This document shows, in pieces, positions 32,826 through 41,484 of a stretch of DNA of 50,787 nucleotides. Source of the DNA: Rhizobium sp. 16-488-2b (GTDB lineage: Bacteria > Pseudomonadota > Alphaproteobacteria > Rhizobiales > Rhizobiaceae). A model generated the notes under the pieces. That model did not search any database and was not told the origin of the DNA. It was given only the letters and a program-made list of their open reading frames with translations. The position numbers and the translations under genes are program-made. The stretch is from contig NZ_JAGHMF010000041.1 of the NCBI RefSeq assembly GCF_017741815.1, positions 1 through 50,787 on the forward strand, in the 5' to 3' direction. Position 1 is the stretch's first letter, and every line of letters starts with the position of its first letter.

Positions 32826-35591
32826 ATGGCTTGCCAGCCATGGCCGGACAATCAATCGGAACCCACGCTGGAGAGCGAGATGCCTAGCAAGACCGCACGG
32901 ATCGATCAGTTTCTGCTAATCCATTCCGCCCGCGCCGACAACTGGCGCGAACTGACAACGCTCGCCGATGCCTGGGCGGCCGGACACGGTGACAGGGCAG
33001 CGCTGGAGGCGGCGCTGTCCGCGCTGGAGGCGGTCGAGGAATACCACGCCTACCCGGGCGCGCAGTTGCTGGCGGCATTGCGGGAGCGCATCGCCACGAA
33101 TGACGCAGGCGGTGCTGCAAAGTTGGCGCGACGCATCTCCAATGGGCTGCTGACACATGCCTATCGTGGTCGCCCGAGTGAGTGGGACGTACACGAGGAG
33201 ATGTCGCCGGGGGAGGTGGCCGATGTCATGCCGCCCGCAACGGGTGAATTCGGCGCGGCGCGGCCTTATTTCGAAGCTCTGTTCGTCAACAGCCAGCCGG
33301 CCGCACGTTGGCCCGCCTTTGCCAAGGAAATCCGTCGACTGCGTCGGCCCGAAGATGCTTTCGTCTACGAACCGATCATCGTCGGCTCCTTCGAGGATGC
33401 CGTCTGCGCGGTACTGCTGAACCCCGATATCATCTCGGTCGTTCTCGCCGAAGGCTTCCCCTACCGCTCGCGTTACGACGCGCCGGTGCTGCGTTCGGTG
33501 CTTGATCCACTTGGAGAGACCGACAGCGCCGACATGTCGGCATTGCGGCTGGCACGCGGCTTGCGGCGGGTTCGCCCCGAACTCGACGTCTATCTGCTGT
33601 CCGATCGTCAGGTGGAGAAGATTGCCGGCGATCCGACTGCCGACGCCATCCGCCGGATTTTCTACGCTGTCGAGGAACCGCTGGAAATGCATCTTGCCAT
33701 ACTCGAAGGCGTACAGGCGCGCTACGAAACACCGTTCTTCGACAATCTGAAGAGATATGCGCGGCGGCCGATAGGGACATTTCACGCGCTGCCGATCGCT
33801 CGTGGCAAGTCGGTCTTCAAGTCAAGCTGGATCCGCGACATGGGTGAGTTCTACGGCCTCAATCTGTTCCTGGCGGAAAGCAGCGCGACCACGGGCGGCC
33901 TCGACAGTCTTCTGGAGCCGACCGGCAACATCAAGCGCTCGCAGGACCTAGCGGCCCGCGCCTTCGGCGCCGACCAGGTGTTTTTCGTCACCAACGGGAC
34001 ATCCACATCCAACAAGATGGCCGTGCAGGCATTGCTGGCGCCGGGCGATATCGCCGTCGTCGATCGCAACTGCCACAAGTCGCATCACTACGGCATGGTG
34101 CTGACCGGCGCGCAGCCATATTATGTCGAAGCATTTCCGATGACGGCCTATTCCATGTACGGCGCCGTGCCGCTTGCGACCATAAAGAGCGCTTTGCTGG
34201 CGCTGCGGGCGGAAGGCCGTCTCGACCGGCTGAAGCTGCTCGACCTGACTAACTGCACCTTCGACGGGCACATGTACAATGTGCGTCGGGTGATGGAGGA
34301 ATGCCTCGCGATCAAGCCGGATCTCATCTTCCTCTGGGATGAGGCCTGGTCCGGGTTCGCCCGGTTTTCGCCCTTCCTGCGTCCACGCACGGCCATGGGC
34401 GCCGCCGCGGATATCGAGGAATGGTTGCGCGACCCGGCCTCCATCAAGGCCTACGAGAAACAGCAGGCCGATCTTGGCAACAAGCCCTCCGACGAAACAC
34501 TGCTCGCCGCGCGGCTGATCCCCGACCCGCGTCAGGTGCGCCTTCGCGTCTACCAGACCAACTCGACGCACAAGTCCATGTCGGCCATTCGGCAGGGGTC
34601 GATGCTGCTGGTGAAGGACGTAGACTTCCATACGGTCGAGGCCCAGTTCCACGAAGCGGTCTTCACCCATGCCTCGACCAGTCCGAACCAACAGCTGATC
34701 GCCAGCCTCGATGTCGCCCGCCGGCAGATGGAGCTCGAAGGCTATGGGCTGGTGATGAACGCCATCGAGATATCCCTGAAGATCCGGCGAGCCATCAACG
34801 AGCATCCGCTGATCTCCAGATATTTCCGCGTTCTCGGGGCCGAGGAGATGATCCCCGATGCCTATCGCCAGTCGGGATTCAAGGATTACCTCGCGCCCGG
34901 CTCGACCTGGGCAACGGTGGTCAAGGCGATGCGGGACGACGAGTTCTATCTCGATCCGACGCGCATGACGCTCGTCTGCGGCACCGCCGGCTTCGACGGC
35001 ACGCAATTCAAGGGTTTGCTGGCCAACGGCTACGACATCCAGCTCAACAAGACATCGCGCAACAGCGTGCTGCTGCAGTCCAATATCAACAACACCAGGA
35101 GCGATGTCGCGCACCTGATCCGGGTGCTCGTCGAGATCTGCCACGGCATCGAAAAGCGCCTGGCGGATGGTGGTGAGGGCGAACGAGCCGCCTTCGCTGC
35201 GCGGGTAAAGTCGCTGATGACCGATGTTCCCGATCTTCCGAATTTCAGTCATTTTCACAAGGTGTTTCGAGGCGACGCAGGAAAGAAGACGCCGGAGGGC
35301 GACATGCGCGCCGCATTCTTCAATGCCTATGATCCGTCGATCTGCGAATACGTGCCGCTGATCGGCGCCGAATGCGAGAAGCGGCTGCGGGATGGGCCGG
35401 AGATGGTCTCGGCCAACTTCGTCATCCCCTATCCACCGGGGTTCCCAATCATGGTGCCGGGTCAGGTGCTGACGCAGGAGACCATCGATTTCATGCGTAA
35501 GCTCGATGTGAAGGAGATCCATGGTTACGAGAAGGCGAGGGGACTCAAACTGGTCAAGCCGGATGCGGTCGCGGCTAAGGCGAAGCGCTGA
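32826..35591 (+). CDS. Orn/Lys/Arg decarboxylase family protein, 921 aa
   Basis: A PLP-dependent basic-amino-acid decarboxylase of the bacterial fold-type-I group (LdcI/AdiA/SpeF relatives). The Schiff-base Lys is K583 (counted from 32826) in NSTHKSMSAIRQGSML. VTNGTSTSNKMAVQALL and FLWDEAWSGFARFSP are the other cofactor segments, and PPGFPIMVPGQ near the C-terminus is the family ending. E. coli members have 710-755 aa; this one has about 200 extra N-terminal residues. Substrate (ornithine, lysine or arginine) is not decidable by eye. Start ATG 32826 (GGGGGAAT upstream) or ATG 32880 (GGAGAGCG upstream). It sits between two AspT-type antiporters. Confidence 0.92.
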   Translation: MACQPWPDNQSEPTLESEMPSKTARIDQFLLIHSARADNWRELTTLADAWAAGHGDRAALEAALSALEAVEEYHAYPGAQLLAALRERIATNDAGGAAKLARRISNGLLTHAYRGRPSEWDVHEEMSPGEVADVMPPATGEFGAARPYFEALFVNSQPAARWPAFAKEIRRLRRPEDAFVYEPIIVGSFEDAVCAVLLNPDIISVVLAEGFPYRSRYDAPVLRSVLDPLGETDSADMSALRLARGLRRVRPELDVYLLSDRQVEKIAGDPTADAIRRIFYAVEEPLEMHLAILEGVQARYETPFFDNLKRYARRPIGTFHALPIARGKSVFKSSWIRDMGEFYGLNLFLAESSATTGGLDSLLEPTGNIKRSQDLAARAFGADQVFFVTNGTSTSNKMAVQALLAPGDIAVVDRNCHKSHHYGMVLTGAQPYYVEAFPMTAYSMYGAVPLATIKSALLALRAEGRLDRLKLLDLTNCTFDGHMYNVRRVMEECLAIKPDLIFLWDEAWSGFARFSPFLRPRTAMGAAADIEEWLRDPASIKAYEKQQADLGNKPSDETLLAARLIPDPRQVRLRVYQTNSTHKSMSAIRQGSMLLVKDVDFHTVEAQFHEAVFTHASTSPNQQLIASLDVARRQMELEGYGLVMNAIEISLKIRRAINEHPLISRYFRVLGAEEMIPDAYRQSGFKDYLAPGSTWATVVKAMRDDEFYLDPTRMTLVCGTAGFDGTQFKGLLANGYDIQLNKTSRNSVLLQSNINNTRSDVAHLIRVLVEICHGIEKRLADGGEGERAAFAARVKSLMTDVPDLPNFSHFHKVFRGDAGKKTPEGDMRAAFFNAYDPSICEYVPLIGAECEKRLRDGPEMVSANFVIPYPPGFPIMVPGQVLTQETIDFMRKLDVKEIHGYEKARGLKLVKPDAVAAKAKR

Positions 35592-35661
35592 TTAACGTCG
35601 CGGCAGTACCGGCCATGCCGAATGCCGCTGCGTGTGCTCAGGAAGAGGGATTAGGCAGCGG

Positions 35662-37353
35662 ATGGTCGGGGTTGAACAATTCCTCGTCAAGTATCCAGAG
35701 CTTTCGGTGTTCCTAGCGATCAGCATCGGATACCTGATCGGCGGCATCAGGCTGGGCGGTTTCGGTCTCGGGCCGGTCACCGGATCCCTGTTTGCGGGAA
35801 TATTGATCGGCCAGTTCGCCGACGTGCCGATTGCCGGCATGGCGAAATCGTTTCTGTTCCTGCTGTTTCTCTTCGGTATCGGCTACTCCGTGGGCCCGCA
35901 ATTCCTGCAGGCTTTGAAACGAGACGGGATGAAGCCTGTCTTGCTTGCGATCGTCGTCTGCGTGACGGGCCTGCTGACCGCCATCGCTGTTGCCAGGATC
36001 CTTGGCCTCGACCCCGGCTTTTCCGCGGGACTGCTCTCTGGATCGCTCACCGAAAGTCCGGCGATGGGCACAGCGACGGAGGCGATCAACGCATTGCCAC
36101 TGCCGGAAGCGGATCGAGCGCGCTTCGTGGCTCACATCGCCGTCGCCGATGCCGTCTGCTACATATTCGGCGCTCTTGGCGTCATTCTCTTTTGCAGCTC
36201 CGTCGGCCCAAGGCTCCTCGGCATCAATCTCGTTGCCGAGGCCTTGAAGCTAGAGCAGGAACTCGGGATGACCCGAACGGCAGCGGGTGTCGCTTCCGCT
36301 TGGCACAGGTTTGAGTTGCGGGCATATCGGGTCGCGGAGAATGCGCCAATCGTCGGCGCGTCGATGATTGACGCCGAGGCGAGACTTCCGGAGCAAAGGC
36401 TTTTCATTCAGCGCTTGCGAAGGAGAGGGACGATCATCGAGGTTGCGCCCGAGATCCTCATCGAGCCCGGTGATATCGTTGCCGTGTCGGGTCCGCGAGA
36501 GACGTTGGTACGGGTCTTGGGTCCGCGAACCGAGGAGGTCGAGGATCGTGAGCTTCTCGAAATCCCCGTATCCACCGCGAATGTTGTGCTGACATCCGGG
36601 GAACTCAGGGGGCGCAGCCTTGCGGATATCGCGACGCTTGGCTGGACGCGCAGCCTGTACCTGCGTGGCATCACGCGCGGCGGTCACGACATTCCATTGG
36701 CCCCTGGCGTCAACGTGGAACGCGGTGACATCGTCCGCCTTGTCGGACCGGAATCGGTGGTCTCTCGCGCCGCCAAGCAGATTGGCGTGACCGTCGCACC
36801 GACGACGTCGACGGACTTCTTCGTTCTCGGGCTTGCTATCTTCTTGGGTGGACTCATCGGCGTTGTCGTGGCATTTCCGATCGGTAATATGAGAATCTCC
36901 TTGAGCGCCAGCGTCGGCACCTTGCTGGCGGGGTTGCTGGTCGGGCACCTGCGCACGCGCTTTCCCCTGTTCGGGCGCATACCCGATGCGGCGGTGTCGC
37001 TGATGACGGCGCTCGGGCTGTCCGCCTTCGTCGCCATGACCGGCTTGCATGCCGGGCCCATCTTCGTCTCGGCGGTCTCCGAGGCCGGGATAGGCTTGCT
37101 GTTCGGTGGCATGGTCGTGACCCTTCTGCCGATGATCGTCGGGCTTTATGTCGGGCGTTACCTGTTGCGGATGAACCCCATCCTGCTGCTCGGCGGACTG
37201 GCGGGGGCGCAGACCATGACGGCCGCCATGGCGGCGGTTCAGGAGCGATCGGGGAGCACGGTGGCGGTTCTCGGCTACACGCCGGCGGTTCCGATCGGCC
37301 ACATCCTGCTAACGACCTGGGGAACCGTGATCGTCAACGTCGTTGCCGGATAG
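35662..37353 (+). CDS. Second AspT-type antiporter, 563 aa
   Basis: Same architecture and exactly the same length as the first (563 aa from MVGVEQFLVKYPELSVF at 35662). It has hydrophobic block 1 (FLFLLFLFGIGYSVGPQFLQ), two TrkA-C-like domains, and hydrophobic block 2 (FGRIPDAAVSLMTALGLSAFVAMTG). The sequences are clearly homologous but well diverged, so this is not a recent duplication. Its place right after the Orn/Lys/Arg-type decarboxylase suggests exchange of that enzyme's substrate and amine product; the family is only proven for aspartate/alanine, so this is inference. A longer frame from 35632 is possible. Confidence 0.88.
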   Translation: MVGVEQFLVKYPELSVFLAISIGYLIGGIRLGGFGLGPVTGSLFAGILIGQFADVPIAGMAKSFLFLLFLFGIGYSVGPQFLQALKRDGMKPVLLAIVVCVTGLLTAIAVARILGLDPGFSAGLLSGSLTESPAMGTATEAINALPLPEADRARFVAHIAVADAVCYIFGALGVILFCSSVGPRLLGINLVAEALKLEQELGMTRTAAGVASAWHRFELRAYRVAENAPIVGASMIDAEARLPEQRLFIQRLRRRGTIIEVAPEILIEPGDIVAVSGPRETLVRVLGPRTEEVEDRELLEIPVSTANVVLTSGELRGRSLADIATLGWTRSLYLRGITRGGHDIPLAPGVNVERGDIVRLVGPESVVSRAAKQIGVTVAPTTSTDFFVLGLAIFLGGLIGVVVAFPIGNMRISLSASVGTLLAGLLVGHLRTRFPLFGRIPDAAVSLMTALGLSAFVAMTGLHAGPIFVSAVSEAGIGLLFGGMVVTLLPMIVGLYVGRYLLRMNPILLLGGLAGAQTMTAAMAAVQERSGSTVAVLGYTPAVPIGHILLTTWGTVIVNVVAG

Positions 37354-37409
37354 CGACGGCATTGATGATGAAGGTCCGATACGCCGAGCGGTTCGGGAAA
37401 GAGGACAGC

Positions 37410-37954
37410 ATGCATCGGTCGTCAAAACCTCGAAATTCCGGAAATGCGACGGACCGGACGTTTCGACCGGACCTCGTCGCGGGTCTGACGGCGGCGGCGG
37501 TCGTATTGCCGAAGGCCATGGCCTACGCCACCGTCGCAGGACTGCCCGTCAGCATCGGTTTCTACACTGCCTTCCTTCCGATGATCGGACTTTCCAAGGG
37601 CTGTTGATTGTCCGGCCGGAAGGCAGGCTGTTTTTTGTCAACGCGCAGATGGTTGCCGACCGCATTCGAGAATTGACGCTGCAACACAATCCGGACGTCC
37701 TGATGCTCGACTTGAGCCGGGTATTCGACATAGAATATACCGCGCTTCAGATGTTGGTGGAAAGCGAGCGCAACCTTGCTGAGCACGGTGTCGTTCTCTG
37801 GTTTGCCGGACTCAACCCTGACGTACTTGACTATGTCACCGCCTCGGGCTTTGCAGGCAGCATGGAAGAAGGACGCATGTTTTCTAGCGGCCAGGCAGGC
37901 ATTTCTTATTACCAGAAAAACAGGACGGCATCACGTCACGCATTTGAAATTTGA
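37410..37954 (+). pseudogene. SulP anion transporter reduced to its N-terminus plus STAS domain
   Basis: ATG 37410 has an AAAGAGGAC site and opens a SulP transporter (FRPDLVAGLTAAAVVLPKAMAYATVAGLPV, helix 1-2 region, then GFYTAFLPMI). It breaks near 37590 and stops at 37605. In the next frame the sequence resumes directly in the cytosolic STAS domain (GLLIVRPEGRLFFVNAQ, VLMLDLSRVFDIEYTALQML, VVLWFAGLNPDVLDYV). The roughly 350 residues of membrane transporter in between are gone. It is thus an internal deletion with frame change, leaving no transport function. Confidence 0.88.
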
Positions 37955-38214
37955 GATATTCGGTCGGCGTTTCAAACCCAATTTGAGCATGACAAAATTA
38001 TCAGGCTATTACGCTCTAAAGTGCAAGAGTACGCTACCGGTACCAGCTTCGAACACACTGGTAGCTACCTAACAAGGCAGTCAAAATCTTAACAACGCAT
38101 GGAACTTTAAGCGGGATCAATCGAATCAATAGCCTAGCCTCTTCGAGGCGGTCCGTCATAGGTCCAAATCCCATCACGGCGATGTATGTCGAAGCTGAGG
38201 TTCATCGCTGAAAT
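37955..38214. other. Gap between the SulP remnant and abiEii
   Basis: About 260 nt, AT-richer than its surroundings. TACCAG and CTGGTA around 38040-38063 form a short inverted repeat, of unknown meaning. No gene. Confidence 0.3.
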
Positions 38215-39177
38215 CTATGTAAGAAATGAGCGCTTAGCCGCTTCGTGGTCGCTGCTGGCCTGTGGCACGATCTCCTCGATCTCACGCCTCTGCTGCGCAT
38301 GTTTCTCTGGATTTTGGGCTTTCAACTTTTCCAGGTTCAGAAGCTTCCAGCGGACGGCGGGAAGTTCGGCCGCCTGGGGCAAGCCAATTGCGCTGAAATC
38401 CGGGTCGGCATCGTGGAGTGACAGCAGGAAGCGCATCGCCTTGTCGTCGAGCTTCGCGAGGATATCCGCCGTCATCCGAGCCCTTGTTGTTTTAAGATCC
38501 TCGAGGCCGACACGCTCGATCGTCATCCCGTCGAACTCTTTCACGAAGGCTTCGTCGAGGTCTGCGAGAGAAGGCCTGACCAACTCGTGCGGCGGGCGCC
38601 CGGAGCTGGCGACATAGATCAGAAAAGTCCGGAACAGGGCGTCGGTCAGCCCTTCGTTTTCATATAGCAGCTTCACATCGAAGAGGTCTCGCGGATGCTG
38701 CCGGTCCACTGCCGCGTGCAGCTTGCCGCCGAACAGGTCCTCGAACGAGACTACCTGCATTTCGGCGAACCCGAATGTGTCCTCGACGGCCGCGCTCACA
38801 CGTCGGCGTTCGGGCGGATGGACCGTTCCTCGCGCAACGGGTGACGTCTCGATCTTGATTTCGGCATTTCCCTGCCGGATGAGAACGCGTGTGTCATTGT
38901 TTCCGCCGCCGGCAATCCTCTGGACGCTCACACCGCGTAGATTACGGATCAAGTCCTCACGAATGTGCTCCAGAGTCGCGTCGATATTTTTCAGCGTCGT
39001 CTCACGGTCCTGGATCGGCAGATAGGTCAGATCAATATCGACCGAGAGCCGCGGCATGTCGCGATAGAAGAGGTTGATCGCAGTGCCACCCTTCAGAGCG
39101 AAGGTCTCGTGGCGGGCGATGAACGGAAGGGTACGCACGAGGAGGTCGACCTGGCGCATGTATTGTTCACGGGCCAT
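38215..39177 (-). CDS. abiEii: AbiEii nucleotidyltransferase toxin
   Basis: A 320-aa DUF1814-type nucleotidyltransferase, the toxin of type IV toxin-antitoxin/abortive-infection systems. Motif I is LKGGTAINLFY followed by SVDIDLTY (the metal-binding D-x-D); the later DLFGGKLHAAVDRQHPRDLFDVKLL segment is motif III/IV with the conserved K and D. Family members use nucleotides to modify RNA acceptor ends and stop growth; they are controlled by the AbiEi protein at transcription rather than by direct binding. It overlaps the antitoxin gene by 11 nt. Confidence 0.92.
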   Translation of the reverse strand: MAREQYMRQVDLLVRTLPFIARHETFALKGGTAINLFYRDMPRLSVDIDLTYLPIQDRETTLKNIDATLEHIREDLIRNLRGVSVQRIAGGGNNDTRVLIRQGNAEIKIETSPVARGTVHPPERRRVSAAVEDTFGFAEMQVVSFEDLFGGKLHAAVDRQHPRDLFDVKLLYENEGLTDALFRTFLIYVASSGRPPHELVRPSLADLDEAFVKEFDGMTIERVGLEDLKTTRARMTADILAKLDDKAMRFLLSLHDADPDFSAIGLPQAAELPAVRWKLLNLEKLKAQNPEKHAQQRREIEEIVPQASSDHEAAKRSFLT

Positions 39178-40021
39178 TCGGAGTCTCCTCTGGCATAAAG
39201 TCGGCCGGGACTGTGATGCGGTAGATAGGATGCAGCCGGCCGCCCGGCGTCAGCGCCCGATCACCCTTGCCGAGATCGATTGAGGACATGTCAATGTACC
39301 GGCGCCAGGCATGATTATGCTTGTCGGCAAAGACAAAGAAGAGGCGTTTTGTTTTTACACTTTGGCACAAACAGAGGAGCGTGGTCAGCAGTCTCGGGCG
39401 CAGATTGGCAAGGCTCTCAAACGCCACGTCCACCTTATGGAAGCTTTCGCCCTGCGGGACTTCGTCGAGCATTTCGAGAATCGCGCGTTCGGGTGTGGAC
39501 ATCGGCATCGGCCAGCGCCATGGGCTCTGTACTAGTTCCGGATCCTTATTGTTGGAAAGGTCGAAATCCGCTTCTTGAACGCCAGTCGCTCCTTCGCCGA
39601 ACAAGACGTTGCTTCTGGTCTTGACGTCGGCGTCCGTCCGCAGCTTCGATAGCCACCGCGGGATATTGGATCCGTACAGATAAAGGGTGAATTCGCCGCC
39701 TAACGACAGGTAATGAGCATGTCCCTGCAAAGAGAGAGAAGTCGCTCCACCGACATGAAATCTATGCTGCATAAGCCAGACTGCCGAGAGCACGGGTATC
39801 TTCCAGCCTCCGACGACGTTTGGGTTAGTGCCCGATGAAAATGGACGGCGGTACAGGCCCGACTTGACGGGCTCGAGCCAGCCCTGTCTTACGTAGCCTG
39901 AGACGGACTGCCTCGAGATTGCGTGCCGATTCATCCAGTCCGAATCCACCAAGAAACCAGGTGGGACTTGATGGAGAAGTTGCTTTAGCTTTGTTTCTCG
40001 TTGTCCACTCATGGTTGACAT
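39167..40021 (-). CDS. abiEi: AbiEi antitoxin / transcriptional repressor
   Basis: A 284-aa AbiEi-family antitoxin. The N-terminal winged helix (WMNRHAISRQSVSGYVRQGWLEPVKSGLYRR, region about residues 30-60) binds the promoter. The rest matches the AbiEi C-terminal domain (ALSLQ-like GGATSLSLQGHAHYL, STPERAILEMLDEVP). It is placed first in the operon, as is usual. The intergenic upstream of 40021 is AT-rich with repeated GTCTAT elements (near 40043 and 40074) that may be its operators. Confidence 0.9.
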   Translation of the reverse strand: MSTMSGQRETKLKQLLHQVPPGFLVDSDWMNRHAISRQSVSGYVRQGWLEPVKSGLYRRPFSSGTNPNVVGGWKIPVLSAVWLMQHRFHVGGATSLSLQGHAHYLSLGGEFTLYLYGSNIPRWLSKLRTDADVKTRSNVLFGEGATGVQEADFDLSNNKDPELVQSPWRWPMPMSTPERAILEMLDEVPQGESFHKVDVAFESLANLRPRLLTTLLCLCQSVKTKRLFFVFADKHNHAWRRYIDMSSIDLGKGDRALTPGGRLHPIYRITVPADFMPEETPNGP

Positions 40022-40203
40022 TCTAGCGTAAAAATAAAGTCTATGCGAGGCCTACTTTACCGATGTAGAAATATGTCTATTTTCAATGGACTTCTCGCGA
40101 CAATCATAAAGTCGCTATTGGGCGAGCACTGCTCCATCCCGCGCCAGGGTCAAAACGGACTCTATGCAGTCGATCAGGCGGTGCAGAGCCGGCAGTAATC
40201 GGA
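40022..40203 (-). promoter_or_regulatory. abiE promoter region (candidate operators)
   Basis: AT-rich from 40022 to about 40100 with two GTCTAT direct repeats about 30 nt apart and a minus-strand TTGAAA as a possible -35. AbiEi proteins are known to repress their own promoter through repeats near the -10, so this is a plausible target; the exact elements are a guess. Confidence 0.35.
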
Positions 40204-40431
40204 CTAGTCCCCGGATTTCGTGATACGAACCCCGACTCCATTTTCGAATAGGAATTCCAGACCTGCCGCCTCAAATGCTAGTTGGATTGTCTTCAAAGTC
40301 GCAGTGTGCCCAGTTTTTCCGCCTTCAATACGGGTTACCGTAGCCGGAGTAACGCCAGCCGCTTTTGCAAGATCTCTTACACCCCATTTCAGTGCCGCGC
40401 GAGCCATACGAATTTGATCCCCTGTTATCAT
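40204..40431 (-). CDS. XRE-family helix-turn-helix regulator, 75 aa
   Basis: MITGDQIRMARAALKWGVRDLAKAAGVT and TVTRIEGGKTGHTATL give a complete XRE HTH (helices 1-4 with the recognition helix TPATVTRIEGG). The short C-terminal strand segment (GLEFLFENGVGVRI) is typical of the small rhizobial HTH proteins. It is upstream of abiEi in the same direction, 180 nt away, so it is probably a separate unit. TATAAT sits only 2-3 nt before its ATG, too close for an ordinary leader. Confidence 0.88.
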   Translation of the reverse strand: MITGDQIRMARAALKWGVRDLAKAAGVTPATVTRIEGGKTGHTATLKTIQLAFEAAGLEFLFENGVGVRITKSGD

Positions 40432-40554
40432 ATTATAACCTTGACATAATTATTACTTGCTTCAAACTCTTTGTTTGCTGTCGCACGACGGTCAAGAGAG
40501 GAGCTGCAATCCTCACTTGACCTAACCACAATCTAGCTACCAGGAGCTTGGATC

Positions 40555-40692
40555 ATGGCTGATTCTGAGAATAGCAGAAGTTTGCCCGCAATGAGGCGCC
40601 GAAAACTCCCCTACCTACTCGCGGCGTTTTCACCGGTTTCTGGAGCATCAAGTCGATATAGGTTTCATTGGAACCGAGGGGTGCGCAAATGA
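40555..40692 (+). CDS. 45-aa leader-like protein coupled to the next gene
   Basis: A 45-codon gene with a good ribosome site (AGGAG, about 9-10 nt before ATG). It starts MADSENSRSLPAMRRRKLPYLLAAF. This opening (acidic patch, basic RRR, then hydrophobic PYLLAAF) looks like the N-terminus of the hypothetical family to which the downstream gene belongs. The stop overlaps the next start (ATGA). It may be a translational-coupling leader peptide or the stump of a tandem duplicate. Confidence 0.6.
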   Translation: MADSENSRSLPAMRRRKLPYLLAAFSPVSGASSRYRFHWNRGVRK

Positions 40693-41465
40693 CCGGTTCG
40701 GAACACACTATTGATGAAACGCGCCGGAGCTTATTGGCCAGCGCCGCCGCATCGATTATCAACACACAGGAAGTGGTTCGACTTGCAAAGGTTGGGAATG
40801 GTGCGGATCCCACCGTGGTCTTATGGCGCGATTGGCTGACGGCGCACAGATCGTTCGGCGAAGCCTGTCGTCGGCAGCAAAGACTCGAGACTGAAATGCT
40901 CCGCGAGCTTGGCAGCTTTCCACGGGTGCAAATCGCTCTCTTTGAGGACGACGGTTTCATCTGGGCCTACACTGCTGACGAAATCAATCGCCTTTTGTCC
41001 TGCCCCACACAGCGCACCATTCGGCGCGCGACTCTGGCTGAACTCGCGGCTCGGCATGCTGACTGGAATAGAGTGGATCATCGCATCGGATACTCCAAAG
41101 CCAAGCACAAGGAAGCGGAAGCCGCCAAAGCAGAGGATGAATTATCCGAAGCGCTGTGGAACGCCGTGCCCCGATCGTTCGCTGGCATCGCGGCGAAGCT
41201 ACATTGTGTCCTAGAAATGGAAGATCCAGGCTCGGGCATACAAGAAGCACCGTGGCCGCAGCTAAGAGCTATTCTCGCCGATCTCATCAGGATCGCGGCA
41301 CCGGACAATTGCTCTTTGAGGGGAGCAGCCCAGTGTAGAGAGTACAAATCGCTGCGCTGGCTGTCCCAAACGCAGCGCCATCTATTCATATCCCTTCAAG
41401 ACCGAGCCCTCGACCTCCCATACCTTGTCGTGGCAGAGGGGATTGGTGAATCGAGATTGTATTGA
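40689..41465 (+). CDS. Rhizobial hypothetical protein, about 258 aa
   Basis: A soluble, Ala/Arg-rich helical protein of a family I recall as widespread but uncharacterised in rhizobia. Landmarks are an N-terminal ETRRSLLASAAASI (twin-arginine-like but followed by polar residues, so export is doubtful), VLWRDWLTAH, RRQQRLETEMLRELG, RIGYSKAKHKEAEAA, GIAAKLHCVLEMED and PWPQLRAILADLIRI. ATG 40689 overlaps the stop of the 45-aa gene; a frame start at 40668 is less likely. Coupling to the leader gene suggests controlled translation. Confidence 0.75.
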   Translation: MTGSEHTIDETRRSLLASAAASIINTQEVVRLAKVGNGADPTVVLWRDWLTAHRSFGEACRRQQRLETEMLRELGSFPRVQIALFEDDGFIWAYTADEINRLLSCPTQRTIRRATLAELAARHADWNRVDHRIGYSKAKHKEAEAAKAEDELSEALWNAVPRSFAGIAAKLHCVLEMEDPGSGIQEAPWPQLRAILADLIRIAAPDNCSLRGAAQCREYKSLRWLSQTQRHLFISLQDRALDLPYLVVAEGIGESRLY

Positions 41466-41484
41466 CGTTGCAGACGTGGCGCTC

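Noticed and set aside
33948..35522. Long open frame antisense to the Orn/Lys/Arg-type decarboxylase
   Set aside because: GC-rich third positions of the real gene keep the antisense frame open. The product has no domain, is His/Arg/Gly-rich and has no ribosome site.
36250..37302. Open frame antisense to the second antiporter
   Set aside because: Shadow of the transporter gene: composition is Arg/His/Gln-rich and low in hydrophobic residues, with no recognisable domain.
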